Source: Allium sativum
Lineage: Eukaryota; Streptophyta; Magnoliopsida; Asparagales; Amaryllidaceae
DNA: 64,000 nt
Assembly: GCA_030737875.1 (NCBI GenBank)
Contig: CM060915.1
Location: 573,732,577 to 573,796,576 of the forward strand
Direction: 5' to 3'
Position 1 is the first letter of the stretch. Every line of letters starts with the position of its first letter. A model generated the notes under the pieces. It made no database searches, was not told the DNA's origin, and saw only the letters and a program-made list of their open reading frames with translations. The translations under genes were made by a program, and so were the position numbers. Positions 34,680 through 45,961 of this stretch are shown here, one piece after another.

Positions 34680-35260
34680 CTTGATTCATTTTATGCAAGT
34701 TTGGGATGTAAATCATATGCTAGTTCATATGTGAAACCTTATGCGAGTTTGGGATGTTAAATCAAATTCTAGTTTGTATGTGAATCTTATGCAAGTCAGT
34801 TTTTACATATGTTAATTCGTATGTGAATCTTATGCAAGTTTGGGATGTTAAATCATATGCTAATTCGTATGTGTATTTTATGCATGTTTGGGATGTTAAA
34901 TTGTATATGAATCTTATGCAAGTCTATATGTGAATTGTACACAAGTTTATATGTGAATCAAGTATATACATATGCTAATTTATATGCAAAAACATGTGAT
35001 AAATTCATATGCAAGTTGTAGAAATCCATATGCAAGTTTAGGTGAAAACTATATTCCCATTTTTAGGTGAAAATTATATTCACATATGCAAGTTTAGGTG
35101 AGACCTATAATTCATATATGCAAGTTCACAATTTCATGTTTAGATCTATATTTAGATCCATGTTAGTTTATGCAAATATATGATTCTATATGACCATTGT
35201 CTATGCGAATTTATGTTATAATTCCTATTTGCAATTTAGATCTATTTTTATGTGTTATGC
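34680..35260 (+). repeat. Degenerate tandem repeats of about 50-60 bp in the LTR
   Basis: Variants of TTATGCAAGTTTGGGATG, AATCATATGCTAATTCG and TATGTGAATC recur about ten times. The matching tract in the 3' LTR is 52,970-53,570. Confidence 0.85.
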
Positions 35261-35569
35261 AAGTTGTGATGTTTCTTTTTTATAAGTTAGACTACTTGCG
35301 AGTCTAACATATTTCATATTTGAACGTACGAATAGCGTGGGGACAATGGGAAAATATTAATTATGTAAAGTGTGAATTGGCGTAAAATGGCTCTAAAAGC
35401 ATATAATTAAATTGAGACATTAATTGGCATAATTTTTATACCTAAAAGGTATGGACATAATTTAGGTGACAATTATGGACATAATTAATTTGGAAATTAT
35501 TGATAATTTGAATAGGGATAACTAATTCAAACTGGGGTGAAATAATGGGTAATAATAAACGCCTAAGAT

Positions 35570-35780
35570 ACGAGGTTAGACTCGTTTGTGGTGTAAGACT
35601 GCCCGGACCCGCAACAAATCCAGCAACCACAAACGGTAGTCTAATGTGAGAGGTAGAAGGCATAAATTAAATGCGTAACAATTGTAAAGACATGAGGTAA
35701 AACACGTTTGCAGCATAAGACTTCCCGGACCTGCCCGGCAAATCCAGCAACCGCAAACGGGAGTCTAATATGGGAGGTCT
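35570..35780 (+). repeat. Two repeats of about 125 bp, each with a strong hairpin
   Basis: Unit 1: AGACT CGTTTGTGGT (35,578-35,592) pairs with ACCACAAACG GT AGTCT (35,626-35,642). Unit 2: CGTTTGC (35,705-35,711) pairs with GCAAACG (35,753-35,759). Each loop contains GCCCGG or CCCGGACCTG. The same pair is at about 53,880-54,090 in the 3' LTR, where CCTGCCCGGA is further expanded. Confidence 0.8.
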
Positions 35781-36871
35781 TACAAGGTTACGGTTATAAT
35801 GAATTAAGCAACACTTAACCAAGATAAACATGTGGTGGGACATGGGGGTTAAGTGGGTGACATTGGTGACATGAGAAATATGATTAGAAACACTTAACCA
35901 AATTGAAACATGTAAGAAGACATGAATAAGAAGGGGTTAAGTGGAAAATTCTAATGGGGACCAAGCATAGGTGGAAAGCTTATGTCAAGCATGGGGGACC
36001 CTTTTCAAACCAGTAACCCATTAAGTATCTTTGTGAGCTCGAGTTTATCGAGGATGGGACACGCTTACTGGGTTTAATTGTAAGAGGTCAAAATGGGTTA
36101 ACGGTGGCAACGCAAGTCCAACGGGGTCATGTGCGTGCGTGGGCCCGGGCTGGTAGGTAAGACGTTGTTGCATCGTGTAGATATAAGTCGTGCATCTTTA
36201 GTGATATCGGGTTTCCACTTTGGGGAGTGATACCCACTATGGGACTAGCACTGGTATCTACGAGTTAGGGAGCCGATCGCATGGGGTAGTGGGTACAACT
36301 AGTGGAGATAGGGGCAGGTGGCACCTATGAAGGCAACTAGGGGTACACGAAACTACCATTATGATTATTATGTTCAGTAGGCGGGATCGACTTTTAGGGT
36401 GACTAGTAGTGGTGCAGTATAGTAATTATCCTATAGTGATTAGGAGCGAGATTAACGCCAGAATATTCCTCTTGTTCGTTTTGTCTTGCCCACTTGTTTC
36501 ACAGTCATTCCTTATTTTACCAGTTTATGCCTTATCCTAATTACTTTAATAATTATATTGTTAAAGTTATGGTACTCGCCAGACTTTAAGTCTGACCCCC
36601 TTTGTTTTCGCCTCTTTTCTTCCTTCCCCCTCCCCCTCAGGTTCTCAGGGTGAGACTAGTGCTAGTGGAGCTTGATTCGGATCTTTCTCTCTTTGGAAGT
36701 GCTAGGATTGCTGAAAGTAAAGTTCATTTTATCACTTTTATGGCTACTTATGTTGGGGTTATGTTTTTTACTTTATGTACTCAGAAAAAAATTTGTCAAG
36801 ATGGTTACTAAGTGTACATGGTTTTTCTGTTGGTTTATGATGTTGTTGTAATCGAACTATTTCTCCATTGC

Positions 36872-36877
36872 AATAAA
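36872..36877 (+). terminator. AATAAA poly(A) signal in the 5' LTR
   Basis: AATAAA about 130 bp before the LTR end. The 3' LTR counterpart near 55,200 reads CTATAAAA instead, so the signal there is altered. Confidence 0.55.
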
Positions 36878-37010
36878 AGTTGTTTTGAATTGTTCAAGTA
36901 ACAATATATGTATCTGTCTTGTTATATTCTGTTCTATTCACCAATAATACTCCATGAAAGTTAATGAATTCCCTTTGAGAGTGACATTAATGGGCGTGGG
37001 GTGTTACACA

Positions 37011-37022
37011 TGGTATCAGAGC
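37011..37022 (+). other. tRNA primer binding site (initiator Met), exact
   Basis: TGGTATCAGAGC begins 2 nt after the LTR end. It sets the element's plus orientation. Confidence 0.93.
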
Positions 37023-37397
37023 TGAAGGTTAACAGAACAGATAAGAGATTTTGAAAAACTATTTTTCAAAAGCATTTTATAAAGAAATACTTTCAAAAGT
37101 ATGTTTTAAGGAGAGTATTTTCAAGAGAAAAGTTTGTTTTAAAAACATAATCCCCAAGAGCCATATATCTTTCTTTTGAATTCTCTGTTTTGAACATCTT
37201 CATTTTCTTTTCAGCATTTCTGGGTAGCCCGAGATACCCGAGGTAATACCAATACCAACCTGATTCAGAAGGTATCTGGAGGCTAGGGCCACCGCCACAG
37301 GCCAAGCAGAAATCCCTCCTCCCCCAATTGCAGTTGCTCCTCCTTCTCCCCTCCCCATGTAGATACTTTTTCAAAGATATGCAAAGACTTTCAAGCA

Positions 37398-38130
37398 ATG
37401 GGCGGAAAACCTTTACATAGATCAGAGACATTAGTTGAAGCTCGAAATTGGATTAAGGAGGCGGAAGATTTGTTTGGTATCTTCGAGGTAGAAGATGGAA
37501 GGAAGGCCCAATTGGCTGCTTGATTAATGAAGGACGAAGCCTCGTTTTGGTGGGAGGTCACAAATGGAGAGCGTCCAGTGGTGACATGGATGGATTTCAG
37601 ACATAGATTCGAGATGAAATTTCTCTCACGAGCAGAAGAGAATTTATACATGGAAAGGTTCTTGGCATTGAAGCAGGGGAATTTATCAGTAAGGGAGTAC
37701 GTTAACAAGTTCAATCAGTTGGCAAGGTTTGGCTTAGACTTGGTGAACACACTTGAAAAGAAGGATCTAAGATTCGTTAAAGGTTTAAATGAGCTGCTAC
37801 ATAGGTTAGCTATGACCCACATTCCAATTGGGGCTACTTTTGAGAAACTGGTTGACATGGCGCTTATGCATGAAGAGGAGAAAGGCGCTAATGCTAATAA
37901 GGCACCAAAAAAGAAAGAGGATCACAAGAAGTCACAGTAACAACCTAAGAAAGGTGGTAAGGACAACAATAGCAAAGGAAAGAAAAGATGCTTTAATTGT
38001 GGAACACCAGGCCATCTGACCAAGGACTGTAGGAAGAAGAAGAAGACCGGCTGCTTCAACTGTGGTGAGGCAGGACATCTGATCAAAGACTGCCCGAGAA
38101 GACAAGGACAAGGGCAGAGCACTGGGTCTA
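37398..38130 (+). pseudogene. Gag of the outer chromovirus
   Basis: It starts MGGKPLHRS at 37,398 (an ATG in frame with the downstream domain), meets TGA at 37,521-37,523, then continues from 37,527 with KDEASFWWEVTNGERP, FRHRFEMKFLSRAEENLY and REYVNKFNQLARFGLDL, the core gag helices of chromoviruses. A second stop lies near 37,938. Two zinc knuckles follow: CFNCGTPGHLTKDC (37,989-38,030) and CFNCGEAGHLIKDC (38,052-38,093). Gag forms the particle and packages RNA. A short repeat, GGCACCAGG.CAG..CA..GGGCA, expands the linker after the knuckles. The stops rule out a full product. Confidence 0.85.
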
Positions 38131-38156
38131 CTTCTGGAGGGCAGGTTCAGGCTCTC

Positions 38157-38660
38157 ATGGCACCAGGGCAGGCAAGAGGGCAAGTTCATGCTCTCATGGC
38201 ACCAGGACAGGAGATAGGTAGAAACATTTCTGTTGAAAGTTTGGTTTTTCTGTTTGATCGTCCTGTTCGTACTTTGTTTGATTCTGGCGCTTCTCACTCA
38301 TTTGTGTCTGCTTCGTTAGTTGAAACACTGCACCTAAATACTAGTCTAGTTACGAATCCCATAGTAGTCTCAAATGATATTGGTGGTTCGGCTCATCTTT
38401 CAATGATTTGTCGGGATTTGAGAGTGTCTATCTTGAGCATTGAGTTTGAATGCAACGCCTTCGTTCTTGGCTTCACGGGCTATGGATTGATTCTAGGCAT
38501 GGATTGGTTATCCAGTAACGGTGCCATCCTCGATTGTGAAAAGAGAGTGGTTAGGCTTATGACTCGCCTTGGCAACACTCTCGAAATCTCTTGTAATCCT
38601 ATACATTCTGTTATGCTTAGCTTCCTAGAATCTCTTGATGCATCTATTGAAAACTTGTAG
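38157..38660 (+). pseudogene. Aspartic protease of the outer chromovirus
   Basis: This open stretch of 167 residues carries RTLFDSGASHSFVS with the catalytic D-S-G-A at about residues 42-45, then DRL/ETLHLN..., and GYGLILGMDWLSSNGAILDC, the second conserved protease region. It processes the polyprotein. It terminates at TAG (38,658-38,660), where reverse transcriptase should continue in a single polyprotein. Confidence 0.85.
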
Positions 38661-39345
38661 TCTGTTAGAGTAGTCCGTGAATACTCAGATGTATTTGAAA
38701 AGGTGAAGGGCTTACCTCCGAAGCAGAAGATAAACTTTCGCATATACCTAGTAGATAATGCAAAAGCTGTAGCTCTACCCGTTAGAACATGGCTCCAAGG
38801 GAGAGAAAAGAGCTCAGTAAGCAAGTCAAAGAGCTGCTCGAAAAGGGATTTATAAGGCGGAATATTTTTGAATGGGGTGCTCCAGTAGTATTCGCAACCA
38901 AAGCGAATGGTTCGCTTCGCCTATGCGTTGTATAGGGAGCTAAACAAGCTGACCAAGAAAAATAGGCACCCACTTCCAAGAATAGACGACTTGTTTGATC
39001 AACTTGTAGGTGCGTCGGTTTTCTCCCAACTAGATTTGGCTACCGGGTTCCATCAGCTAAAAGTGGCTGAAGACAGCATTGATAAGACCGCGTTCCGAAC
39101 ACTGGATGGTTTCTTCGAATGGCTTGTTATGCCTTTCGGCTTGACAAATGCACCCACTTACTTCGTTGACTTGATGAGCAGGGTATTTAGAGAACTCCTT
39201 AATAAGTTTGTGGTGATCTTCGTAGACGACATTTTGATTTTCTCAAAGAATGAAGAAGAGCATGCTTTGCACTTAAGAAAAGTCATGGATACTCTTCGTG
39301 CACATCAGCTGAAAGCAAAATTATCCAAATGCCATACTGAGAGAA
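38661..39345 (+). pseudogene. Reverse transcriptase of the outer chromovirus
   Basis: The N-terminal part (38,661-38,900) is broken by stops and a frame change; from 38,907 a clean frame reads [48 protein letters not shown] and [13 protein letters not shown] (39,213-39,251, catalytic D-D pair). The usual LCVDYRELN motif is damaged (LCVV-stop-GELN). The frame shifts again near 39,340, where the thumb continues in another frame from 39,349. Confidence 0.88.
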
Positions 39346-39348
39346 GAA

Positions 39349-40142
39349 TTGAGATTTCTTGGACATGTGGTGTACAAAGAAGGGTTAGTTGTGGACCCCG
39401 CAAAAGTAGTTGCGATGCAAGATTGGAAGGTTCCACGGAATGCAACCGAAGTCCAAAACTTCCCCGGGCTAGTGGGCTTTTACCGAAAGTTCATTAAAGA
39501 CTTCTCAAAAATCTCAGCCTTACTCACAAGATTAACGAAGAAGAACCTAACCTTCGCTTGGGATTTGGATTGAGATATTGCTTTCCAACGTTTTAAAAGG
39601 GATCTAACAACATCCCCAGTTATGACATTGCCGGATGGGGGCAAGATGTTTACCATATACACGGATGCATGTGGTACGGGACTAGATGTTGTCTTGATGC
39701 AAGAAGGGAAGGTAGTAGCTTATGGGGGCAGACAGTTGAAAGTACATGAGAAAAACTACCCAACCCAGAGTTGGCTGCCATCATCTTTGCGCTTAAGTCT
39801 TGACGCCATTATCTCCTAGGTGAGAAGTTTGAATTGTATGCTGACCGTAAATTGTTGAAGTACATTTTCTCGCAGAAAGATCTTAACTTGGGGCAACAAA
39901 GGTGGATGGAGTTCTTGGCATCCTATGATTTCGAGATCTCCTATACCCCTGGCAAGGGTAATGTGGTAGCAGACGCCTTAAGTAGGAAGAAGCTGACATT
40001 GAGACCTCTCTTTGTAGAAAGGCAAAGCTTGGAGTATATAGCAAACTTTAACTTTAGACCCTCCTCTGAAATTATGCCTGGTCTGTTAGCATCGCTAGAG
40101 GTGCAGCCTACTCTTTTGGACTCAATAGGAACCGCGCAATGA
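39349..40142 (+). pseudogene. RT connection and RNase H of the outer chromovirus
   Basis: [19 protein letters not shown] leads into [12 protein letters not shown] (39,478-39,513), a stop at 39,571, then [19 protein letters not shown] (RNase H, first catalytic Asp) from 39,651 and, after another shift near 39,770, [20 protein letters not shown] (ending about 39,990). The central RNase H segment with the catalytic Glu falls in the frame-shifted stretch. RNase H removes the RNA strand during reverse transcription. Confidence 0.85.
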
Positions 40143-41088
40143 GAGGACCCTCAGCTACTTGATGTGATGGATAAGCTAGTTAGGGGTGAGATTTCTAGTC
40201 ACCTCAATAGATACTCCATCGATGATAGGGGTTGGTTGAGACAGGATAAAGGCTATGCGTCCCACAAGTAAGGGATTTAGTGAAGACGGTTCTCGAAGAA
40301 GCACACCATCTAAGCTTACCATACACCCAGGCGGAGACAAGATATATAAGGATATAAAAGGGTTTTCTTTTGGAATGGCATGAACAGTGATGTAGCTGAG
40401 TTCGTCGCTAAGTGTCTGATATGCCAGCAAGTCAAACCGGAGCAAAAGAAGCCTGGTGGTTTGCTTCAGCCTCTAGAGGTCCCACAGTGGAAGTGGGATA
40501 GCATTTCGATGGATTTTGTTGATGGGTTGCCTAGGTCAAGAAGGGGCAATATCGGTATTTGGGTAATAGTGGACAGGCTCACTAAAAGCGCTCACTTTAT
40601 ACCTGTTAAAAGTAGAAGGACTGCCTCGTCCCTAGCATCCATTTATCTTAAAAAGATAGTTCGACTCCATGGGATACCCTCCAGCATAGTGAGTGATCGA
40701 GATCCTATCTTTACGAGCGAGTTTTGGAAGAGTTTGCAGGAGGCATTAGGCACACAATTATGCTTAAGCATGACCTATCACCCCCAAAACCGATGGTCAG
40801 ACGGAAAGGGTGAACAGAGTATTGGAAGACCTCTTGAGATTGTGCATTCTTGACTTTGGAGGGACATAGGAGGATCATCTTCCTCTGGTGGAATTCGCCT
40901 ACAACAATAGCTACCAAGCCACCATTGGCATGGCGCCCTTCGAAGCTTTATATGGAAGACCATGTCGATCACCAACTTGTTGGTGGGAGTCTATAGACAA
41001 GCTCGTACTTGGGCCAGACATGATTAGAGAAACAACAGAAAAGGTGGACTTGATAAGAAGACGAATGAAAGCTGGACAAGATAGATAG
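40143..41088 (+). pseudogene. Integrase zinc domain and catalytic core of the outer chromovirus
   Basis: The H-H part of the zinc domain (40,305-40,335) lies in broken sequence; CLICQQVKPEQKKP gives the C-C part. The core shows SMDFVDGLPRSRRG (first Asp) and [16 protein letters not shown] (second Asp). The stretch with the third acidic residue (the QTDGQ.ERVNR region near 40,790) is frame-shifted. [20 protein letters not shown] resumes from 40,891. TGA/TAG codons lie near 40,140, 40,850 and 40,868. Confidence 0.85.
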
Positions 41089-41610
41089 AAGTCCTACGCA
41101 GACAAAAGAAGGACCGACCTTGAGTTTAAGGTTGGAGATAGGGTGTTCCTTAAATTATCTCCTTTGAGGAATGTCATTCGCTTTGGGTCCGTAGGAAAGC
41201 TAGCACCAAGATTTGTAGGACCATTTCCTACCATTGAAAGGATTGGGACGATGGCTTACAGAGTAGAGCTACCCGAGAGACCGGCTAGAGTTCATAATGT
41301 TTTTCATGTTTCTCAACTACGAAAGTGCTTACATGAATCTGCAGAAGTGGTAGAGCCAAGTAAACTAGAGGAAGTAGAAGTGAAACGAGAAGCGACGGTG
41401 AGAAGAGTTCCAATCGTGTTCTGGGGTACGGAAGTCAAAAATCTACGCAACCATGAAGTCAAGCTTGTTAAAGTTCAATGGAGTGATGCTGAGGAAGACG
41501 CGACTTGGGAAACTGAGAGGAAAATACGCGCAGTCCACCCTTTTCTTTTTGAGGGTACCTCCTTGACCTCTTTTTCCATAAGTTTATTCATGCTTATATC
41601 TATCTTTTAA
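41089..41610 (+). pseudogene. Integrase C-terminus with chromodomain, outer chromovirus
   Basis: After a stop at 41,086-41,088 the frame continues with KSYADKRRTDLEFKVGDRVF and the GPY/F-like GPFPTIERIG, then VHNVFHVSQLRKCLHE. The end, VKLVKVQWSDAEEDATWETE, is the chromodomain, which in this group directs insertion toward marked chromatin. The last 20 residues (TSFSISLFMLISIF) are probably read-through into non-coding sequence. This part is the best preserved in the element. Confidence 0.88.
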
Positions 41611-42165
41611 GTATATCTCCTCAGTCCTACTCTTTATCCTTAGGTAGAACCCAGTGGATGTAAATATGTATTTGAAACATGTTATGGTTGATGGTTGCGA
41701 GTGGTTGCAAGTGGTTGCTAGTGGTTGCTCGTGAATGCATGAACACACACATTAGGCACTAGATCGGCTCAGTCACTTTCATATTGCATATAAATGTGTG
41801 TGCATATTTAAATTAATGGATGTATAACGGTTGTGTTATCATATGGATGCTGCATTTTGATGAATGGTTGTGCACACATGTAGAAGTACTATGCATCGTT
41901 AGGATCCTTTTGCATGCATAATGGACGCATGGCACTATCATGATTTGCATTAAGGAGGTCAACTGAATCAGTGGACCGCCTGATTTTGCATTAGATAAGG
42001 AACATATACACACACTTTTTGCATATGTTCATACGGTATTAGAAATCTTGTAAGGACAATGGACGCCTATGGTTGATGGTTGAGTAGATGGATGACTGGA
42101 TGTTAGGATATACATTCTCCTTAACTTGGAGATTTCGGGGGCGAAATCCTTTAAGGAGGGGAGAA
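41611..42165 (+). mobile_element. 3' untranslated part and polypurine tract of the outer chromovirus
   Basis: Contains four tandem GTGGTTGC-type words (41,695-41,730) and ends in AAGGAGGGGAGAA (42,153-42,165), the polypurine tract that primes plus-strand DNA synthesis, immediately before the 3' LTR. Confidence 0.8.
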
Positions 42166-42693
42166 TGTAACACCCTGAATTTTCTGTGAATATTAAAATT
42201 AACAATCCTAAGAATACTTAATTATTAAGTGAGAATTGAGGGAAATGGGTTACGCCATTGCGTTCGTCTCGAAATTCTGCTTGGAATAGACCAAGTTTTC
42301 GTAAATGGACTTCGTATGAGGAAGTTATGGCCCTCGGAAGTTTCAGTGATTTTATATAAATAAAAACAATTCAGAATAATAAACTCGAAATTTAAATTCA
42401 AACAGGGAAGAGGTTGGGCGAGAATTATCCTGCCTAAGGGCCAGGTCGACTAGGGGGTCGACCTGGGGGTCGACCTACCCTATAAAGGTCGACCAGGGGG
42501 TCGACTTGGTGGTCGACCTACCCCCCTCGGGCAGATCTGAAATGTGACGATTTCTGACTCTCTGGTGAGTCATTAGGGCTGATGTGGCTATTCTAGATAA
42601 CTCTATCTTGTCTGGATGGTTGGCATTGCTCCTATGATAATCTAACAGCTTAGATTGGTTCAAACTTCTATAAAAGAGTGCCTAGACTCAAAC
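42166..42693 (+). repeat. 3' LTR of the outer chromovirus, first piece
   Basis: TGTAACACCCTGAATTTTCT start, collinear with 33,885 onward, with an expanded GTCGAC cluster, and a TATA box at 42,669-42,675. It stops at GACTCAAAC where the inner element begins. Confidence 0.93.
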
Positions 42694-43429
42694 TGTGACG
42701 GCTCGCCCCGCACCAACCGACATTTACTCCAAAGGTGCGCTGTACACATGTCCAGTTAGCACGGGACGATCGTCATAAGGAAAGGGAAGAAGGAAATGGA
42801 CGAACAAAGAACCTGTAGAATGTCTCATAGCGCATAGAATAAAATATAATAATAACATACTTGACATAAAACAGGTGAGACAGTGCATAAGCTGAAGCAA
42901 TTAACATAGCAGCGGAAAATCCAAGTACAGCTTATGATCCAAAGTTAAACATTATTACAACTTTTCAAACTGTCTCAAAGCAAAAGCAAGATAAAGGAGG
43001 TACACTACTAATGCCCAAGTAGCGACCACCAATGACACAGGGAGAATATCTATATATCATACGTGGAAGCCTCCTGCCCGCCTCCAAATCAGCTACTCGC
43101 GCATCACCAGCTAACCTGTCTCTAGTCTGCTCGTGTGAGCACCCAGAGTAATAAGAGGAGACATAAAACTCTGGGTCAGACATAAAGCCTGGTATGAGCG
43201 ATAAGCATCTAAACAGAACAATAACAGGTAGACTAAAAGATACCTGAACCTGGACCTGCAACCAAAGAGTTAGCACTACATACTGTACAACACTCTAAGG
43301 TGCCATATCAAACGGTGTAAAGATATGGAGGTGGGGGTGTGCATGTCATAGTGATGGCAAACAATCAAACATAGCAACCATCCTCACATCTCTCACTCAG
43401 TGCGTAAAGCATACGATATTCACCACTTG

Positions 43430-43765
43430 GATCACCCAACATACCTTGCTACGATCACTTTGCCCCATGAAGTCATAAATGGCTTCACTGCACTGATAAC
43501 GTAGCCACTAACCCTTCGCTATGTCCACTTGCCCCATGGAGTTATTCACCCCATCTGCGCTGGCTCATAGCCTTACCAATCCTTTACTATGTCCACTCTG
43601 CCCCATGGAGCCATAATGACCCCACTGCACTGGCTCATAGTCTTACTACGCATCACTTTGCCCCTCAAGTCACAATGACTCTACTGCACTGATAACGTAG
43701 TCTTGCTACCATCACCTTGCCCCTCGAGTCGCAATGACTCTACTGCACTGATAAGTAGCTCATCA
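43430..43765 (-). repeat. Tandem units of about 65-80 bp in the LTR
   Basis: Four to five units built on TTGCCCC(AT)GAAGTCA, (CC)ACTGCACTG and GATAACGTAG / GGCTCATAG, the same order each time. The right LTR has the array at about 50,785-51,115. Confidence 0.85.
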
Positions 43766-43924
43766 TCCGTTTTCAGTGGTGAATCGAAGTTATGAACATC
43801 GACAACTCCATAGCACACGTCCCGCAGAAAAGCCCAACCATGAAGTGAACTCATCGGTTCCCAATTGGATCCTGAGCTCTAACTTCCCATATTGGACTAC
43901 CTTTGCGTCTCGGGTTATTGGTTA

Positions 43925-44300
43925 ATACTGGGTCGGGTCGGGTTCCCCTTCAAGCTATCGGTTCGGGTCGGGTCCACTACGTTGCGTCGGTTCATGGTCT
44001 TCCTCTGGTAACGGTTCGGTTCGGGTCCACTCCATCGCGTCGGTTCGGGTCGGGTGTCCCACTTTGGGTCGGGTCGGGTTGCCATCTCCCATTCAGTTCG
44101 TGCTCCCGCTCCGATCAGCTCCCTCGTTCTTCATATGCTCCGATCCGATCCCCCTCTTTTAGCCGATCCAATCCCAGTTCAATTAGCATGGCCTTCCTTT
44201 TTTTCCAGGTTTCTCAAGTGTTAAGTTCCGATCCAATCGAATCCCTTGCCCAGTTCACTTATCCGATCCGAGCCTCCATCTCCGATCCGATCCAAAACCT
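43925..44300 (-). repeat. CGGGT and GATCCGATCC rich block in the LTR
   Basis: GGGTCGGGTCGGGTT-type runs at 43,930-43,970 and 44,040-44,090, then CCGATCCGATCC-type runs to about 44,295. The mirror block in the right LTR is at about 51,280-51,660. A low-complexity frame (43,903-44,313) here is repeat translation, not a gene. Confidence 0.8.
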
Positions 44301-45470
44301 GCACTTTCCCTGAAACTTTTCCAGTGAGTATTTTACGCCATTCGACGACGTTTTCGACCATTCTAACTATTGAAATCAATCACAAAGCATACCATACAGT
44401 CATAGCAACATGTATAATCAATCACAAACATCAAAACATCAATATGATAGGTTAAAATGGATCAAACATACCCAAAACCCCATATTTCCCCTTAAGCATG
44501 TTTAGGTGAAACTAATGATGTGATTAGAAAAACTTAACCAAATTAACCCAAATTCATGTCAGAGGTCTAAAACATCATTTAAGAATTTATGAACATTTTT
44601 CCAGAATTTTATCATGTTTAAATTCGCTAATTAACACTAATTACCCTTAATTAGCCATAATTAGTGAGGAACTATGCAAATCACTCACCTTAGCCACAAA
44701 TAAACTAAGATCTGAAATAAATTTCTGATTTGATGCGAATCCCAATGCTAAACAGCAGCTTCAATGTTGATTTGGTGTAGATCTCCCTTGATTTGATGTT
44801 GCTAAGCTTAATCCTTGATTAAAAGATGATTTGGAGGTGATTTAGAGGTTGGAGGCCATTTTTAGGGTTTCTTGGAGATAAGTGGAGGCTAGAAAACTGA
44901 AATGGAATGATTCTCTAACTCATTTCAGCCTCCCCATAACCCTAATCCCGAAATGGTTTATGGGTCTATTCACTAATCACCCTATTTGGTCCGGTTAAGC
45001 AGTTTTTCACCTTCCAAACCTTAATTCAGCCATATCTCCCAAACGGTAAGTCCGTTTGGCTATTATGACCACTCTACGGAAAGGTAAACCATCAAACGAA
45101 TCTAATGGAAGTGGTTTCAGGTCAAAATTCCTTTCCAATCAAAAGTTATGGCCAAAACAAGATAAGCTAGGGGCAAAATGGTCATTTAAAAATCGACAAA
45201 AATCATAAGCATGGGAAATGACTCTAATGGATGTTTCCCAAAGTTACATGACCATACGACTTCATATGGGAAAGAAATAAATATTTTACGATCCTTCGAT
45301 GCGTATAATGCGGGTTGTTACATTGTCTCCCCCTTAATAAATTTCGCCCCCGAAATTCCCTAACCAAAACACACAAAGGGTCCCGCATGCCTATCAATCA
45401 TAAAACAACAATCAATCATGCAAAACAAGTCTATCCTAGCATGCGGAATAACTAAATTACAAGGTAAATC

Positions 45471-45890
45471 TTACCAGGCAAAAAGTTCTGGATACGTCTT
45501 CCTAATGCTCTCCTCTGTCTCCCAAGTACAGTCATTCTCGTTCTCGCCCAACTGAACCTTGACTAGCTTCACCGCCTTCCTTCGAAGTTGCTTCGTATCG
45601 TGCCCCACAATACGAATCGGCTTGCAGTTCCCAACCGCCTCGGGTTCTACTTCGAAGTCCTCTAACTGATCAGGTGAAATAGTCATATCTAAGTCATGAA
45701 CGAACTTCCTTAGTTGGGAAACATGAAATACATTGTGAACTCCCGCCGTCTTCTCTGGTAAGCCAACTCTATATGCCAAATTCCCGACTAGTTCAAGAAC
45801 AGGGAATGGGCCAACAAATCTTGGTGCTAACTTGCCTCTCCTGCCAAATCGTATCACGCTCTTCAACGGAGAAATCTTGATAAACAACAA
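45471..45890 (-). CDS. Integrase C-terminus with chromodomain, inner chromovirus
   Basis: 139 residues: LFIKISPLKSVIRFGRRGKL, the GPFPVLELVGNLAYRVGL (GPY/F-like) region, VHNVFHVSQLRKFVHDL, and a C-terminal chromodomain containing AVKLVKVQLGENENDCTWET. The conserved chromodomain aromatic W is present near the end. The frame is cut off from the rest of integrase by about 70 bp with stops and a frame change, so the inner element would not make a complete integrase from this copy. The first Met is internal, not a true start. Confidence 0.85.
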   Translation of the reverse strand: MLFIKISPLKSVIRFGRRGKLAPRFVGPFPVLELVGNLAYRVGLPEKTAGVHNVFHVSQLRKFVHDLDMTISPDQLEDFEVEPEAVGNCKPIRIVGHDTKQLRRKAVKLVKVQLGENENDCTWETEESIRKTYPELFAW

Positions 45891-45961
45891 GTCACCAACG
45901 GAGAATTTTAAGTCTCTTCTCCTCTTATCAGCATAACTCTTCTACCTATCTTGGGCAGCTT
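45891..45961 (-). pseudogene. Broken link between integrase core and C-terminus
   Basis: The minus strand should continue IK.IQQ.MKAAQDRQKSYADK; instead one base is missing near 45,980, followed by TGA (probably from CGA) and TAG (probably from CAG). All three lesions fall within about 60 bp. Confidence 0.75.

Larger units (their letters stand above)
33885..37008 (+). repeat. Left (5') LTR of the outer chromovirus
   Basis: It starts TGTAGCACCC and ends GGGTGTTACA. A TATA box is followed by an unusually long transcribed part: repeats around TATGCAAGTTTGGGATGTTAAA (34,680-35,260), a pair of hairpin-bearing repeats (35,570-35,780), and an AATAAA signal at 36,872-36,877. Compared with the right LTR it carries dispersed substitutions and small indels. 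Confidence 0.93.
42694..45322 (-). repeat. Left LTR (3' LTR) of the inner chromovirus
   Basis: TGTGACGGC start, GGGTTGTTACA end, 2,629 bp. In the first 145 bp I count six mismatches with the right LTR; later parts look closer. Inside are a tandem array (43,430-43,765) and a CGGGT-rich block (43,925-44,100). On the minus strand the polypurine tract AAGGGGGAGACAA (45,323-45,335) abuts it. Confidence 0.95.

Noticed and set aside
43903..44313. 136-residue frame, repeated at 51,259-51,579
   Set aside because: Translation of CGGGT and GATCC repeats inside the LTR; the two copies differ in frame and length.
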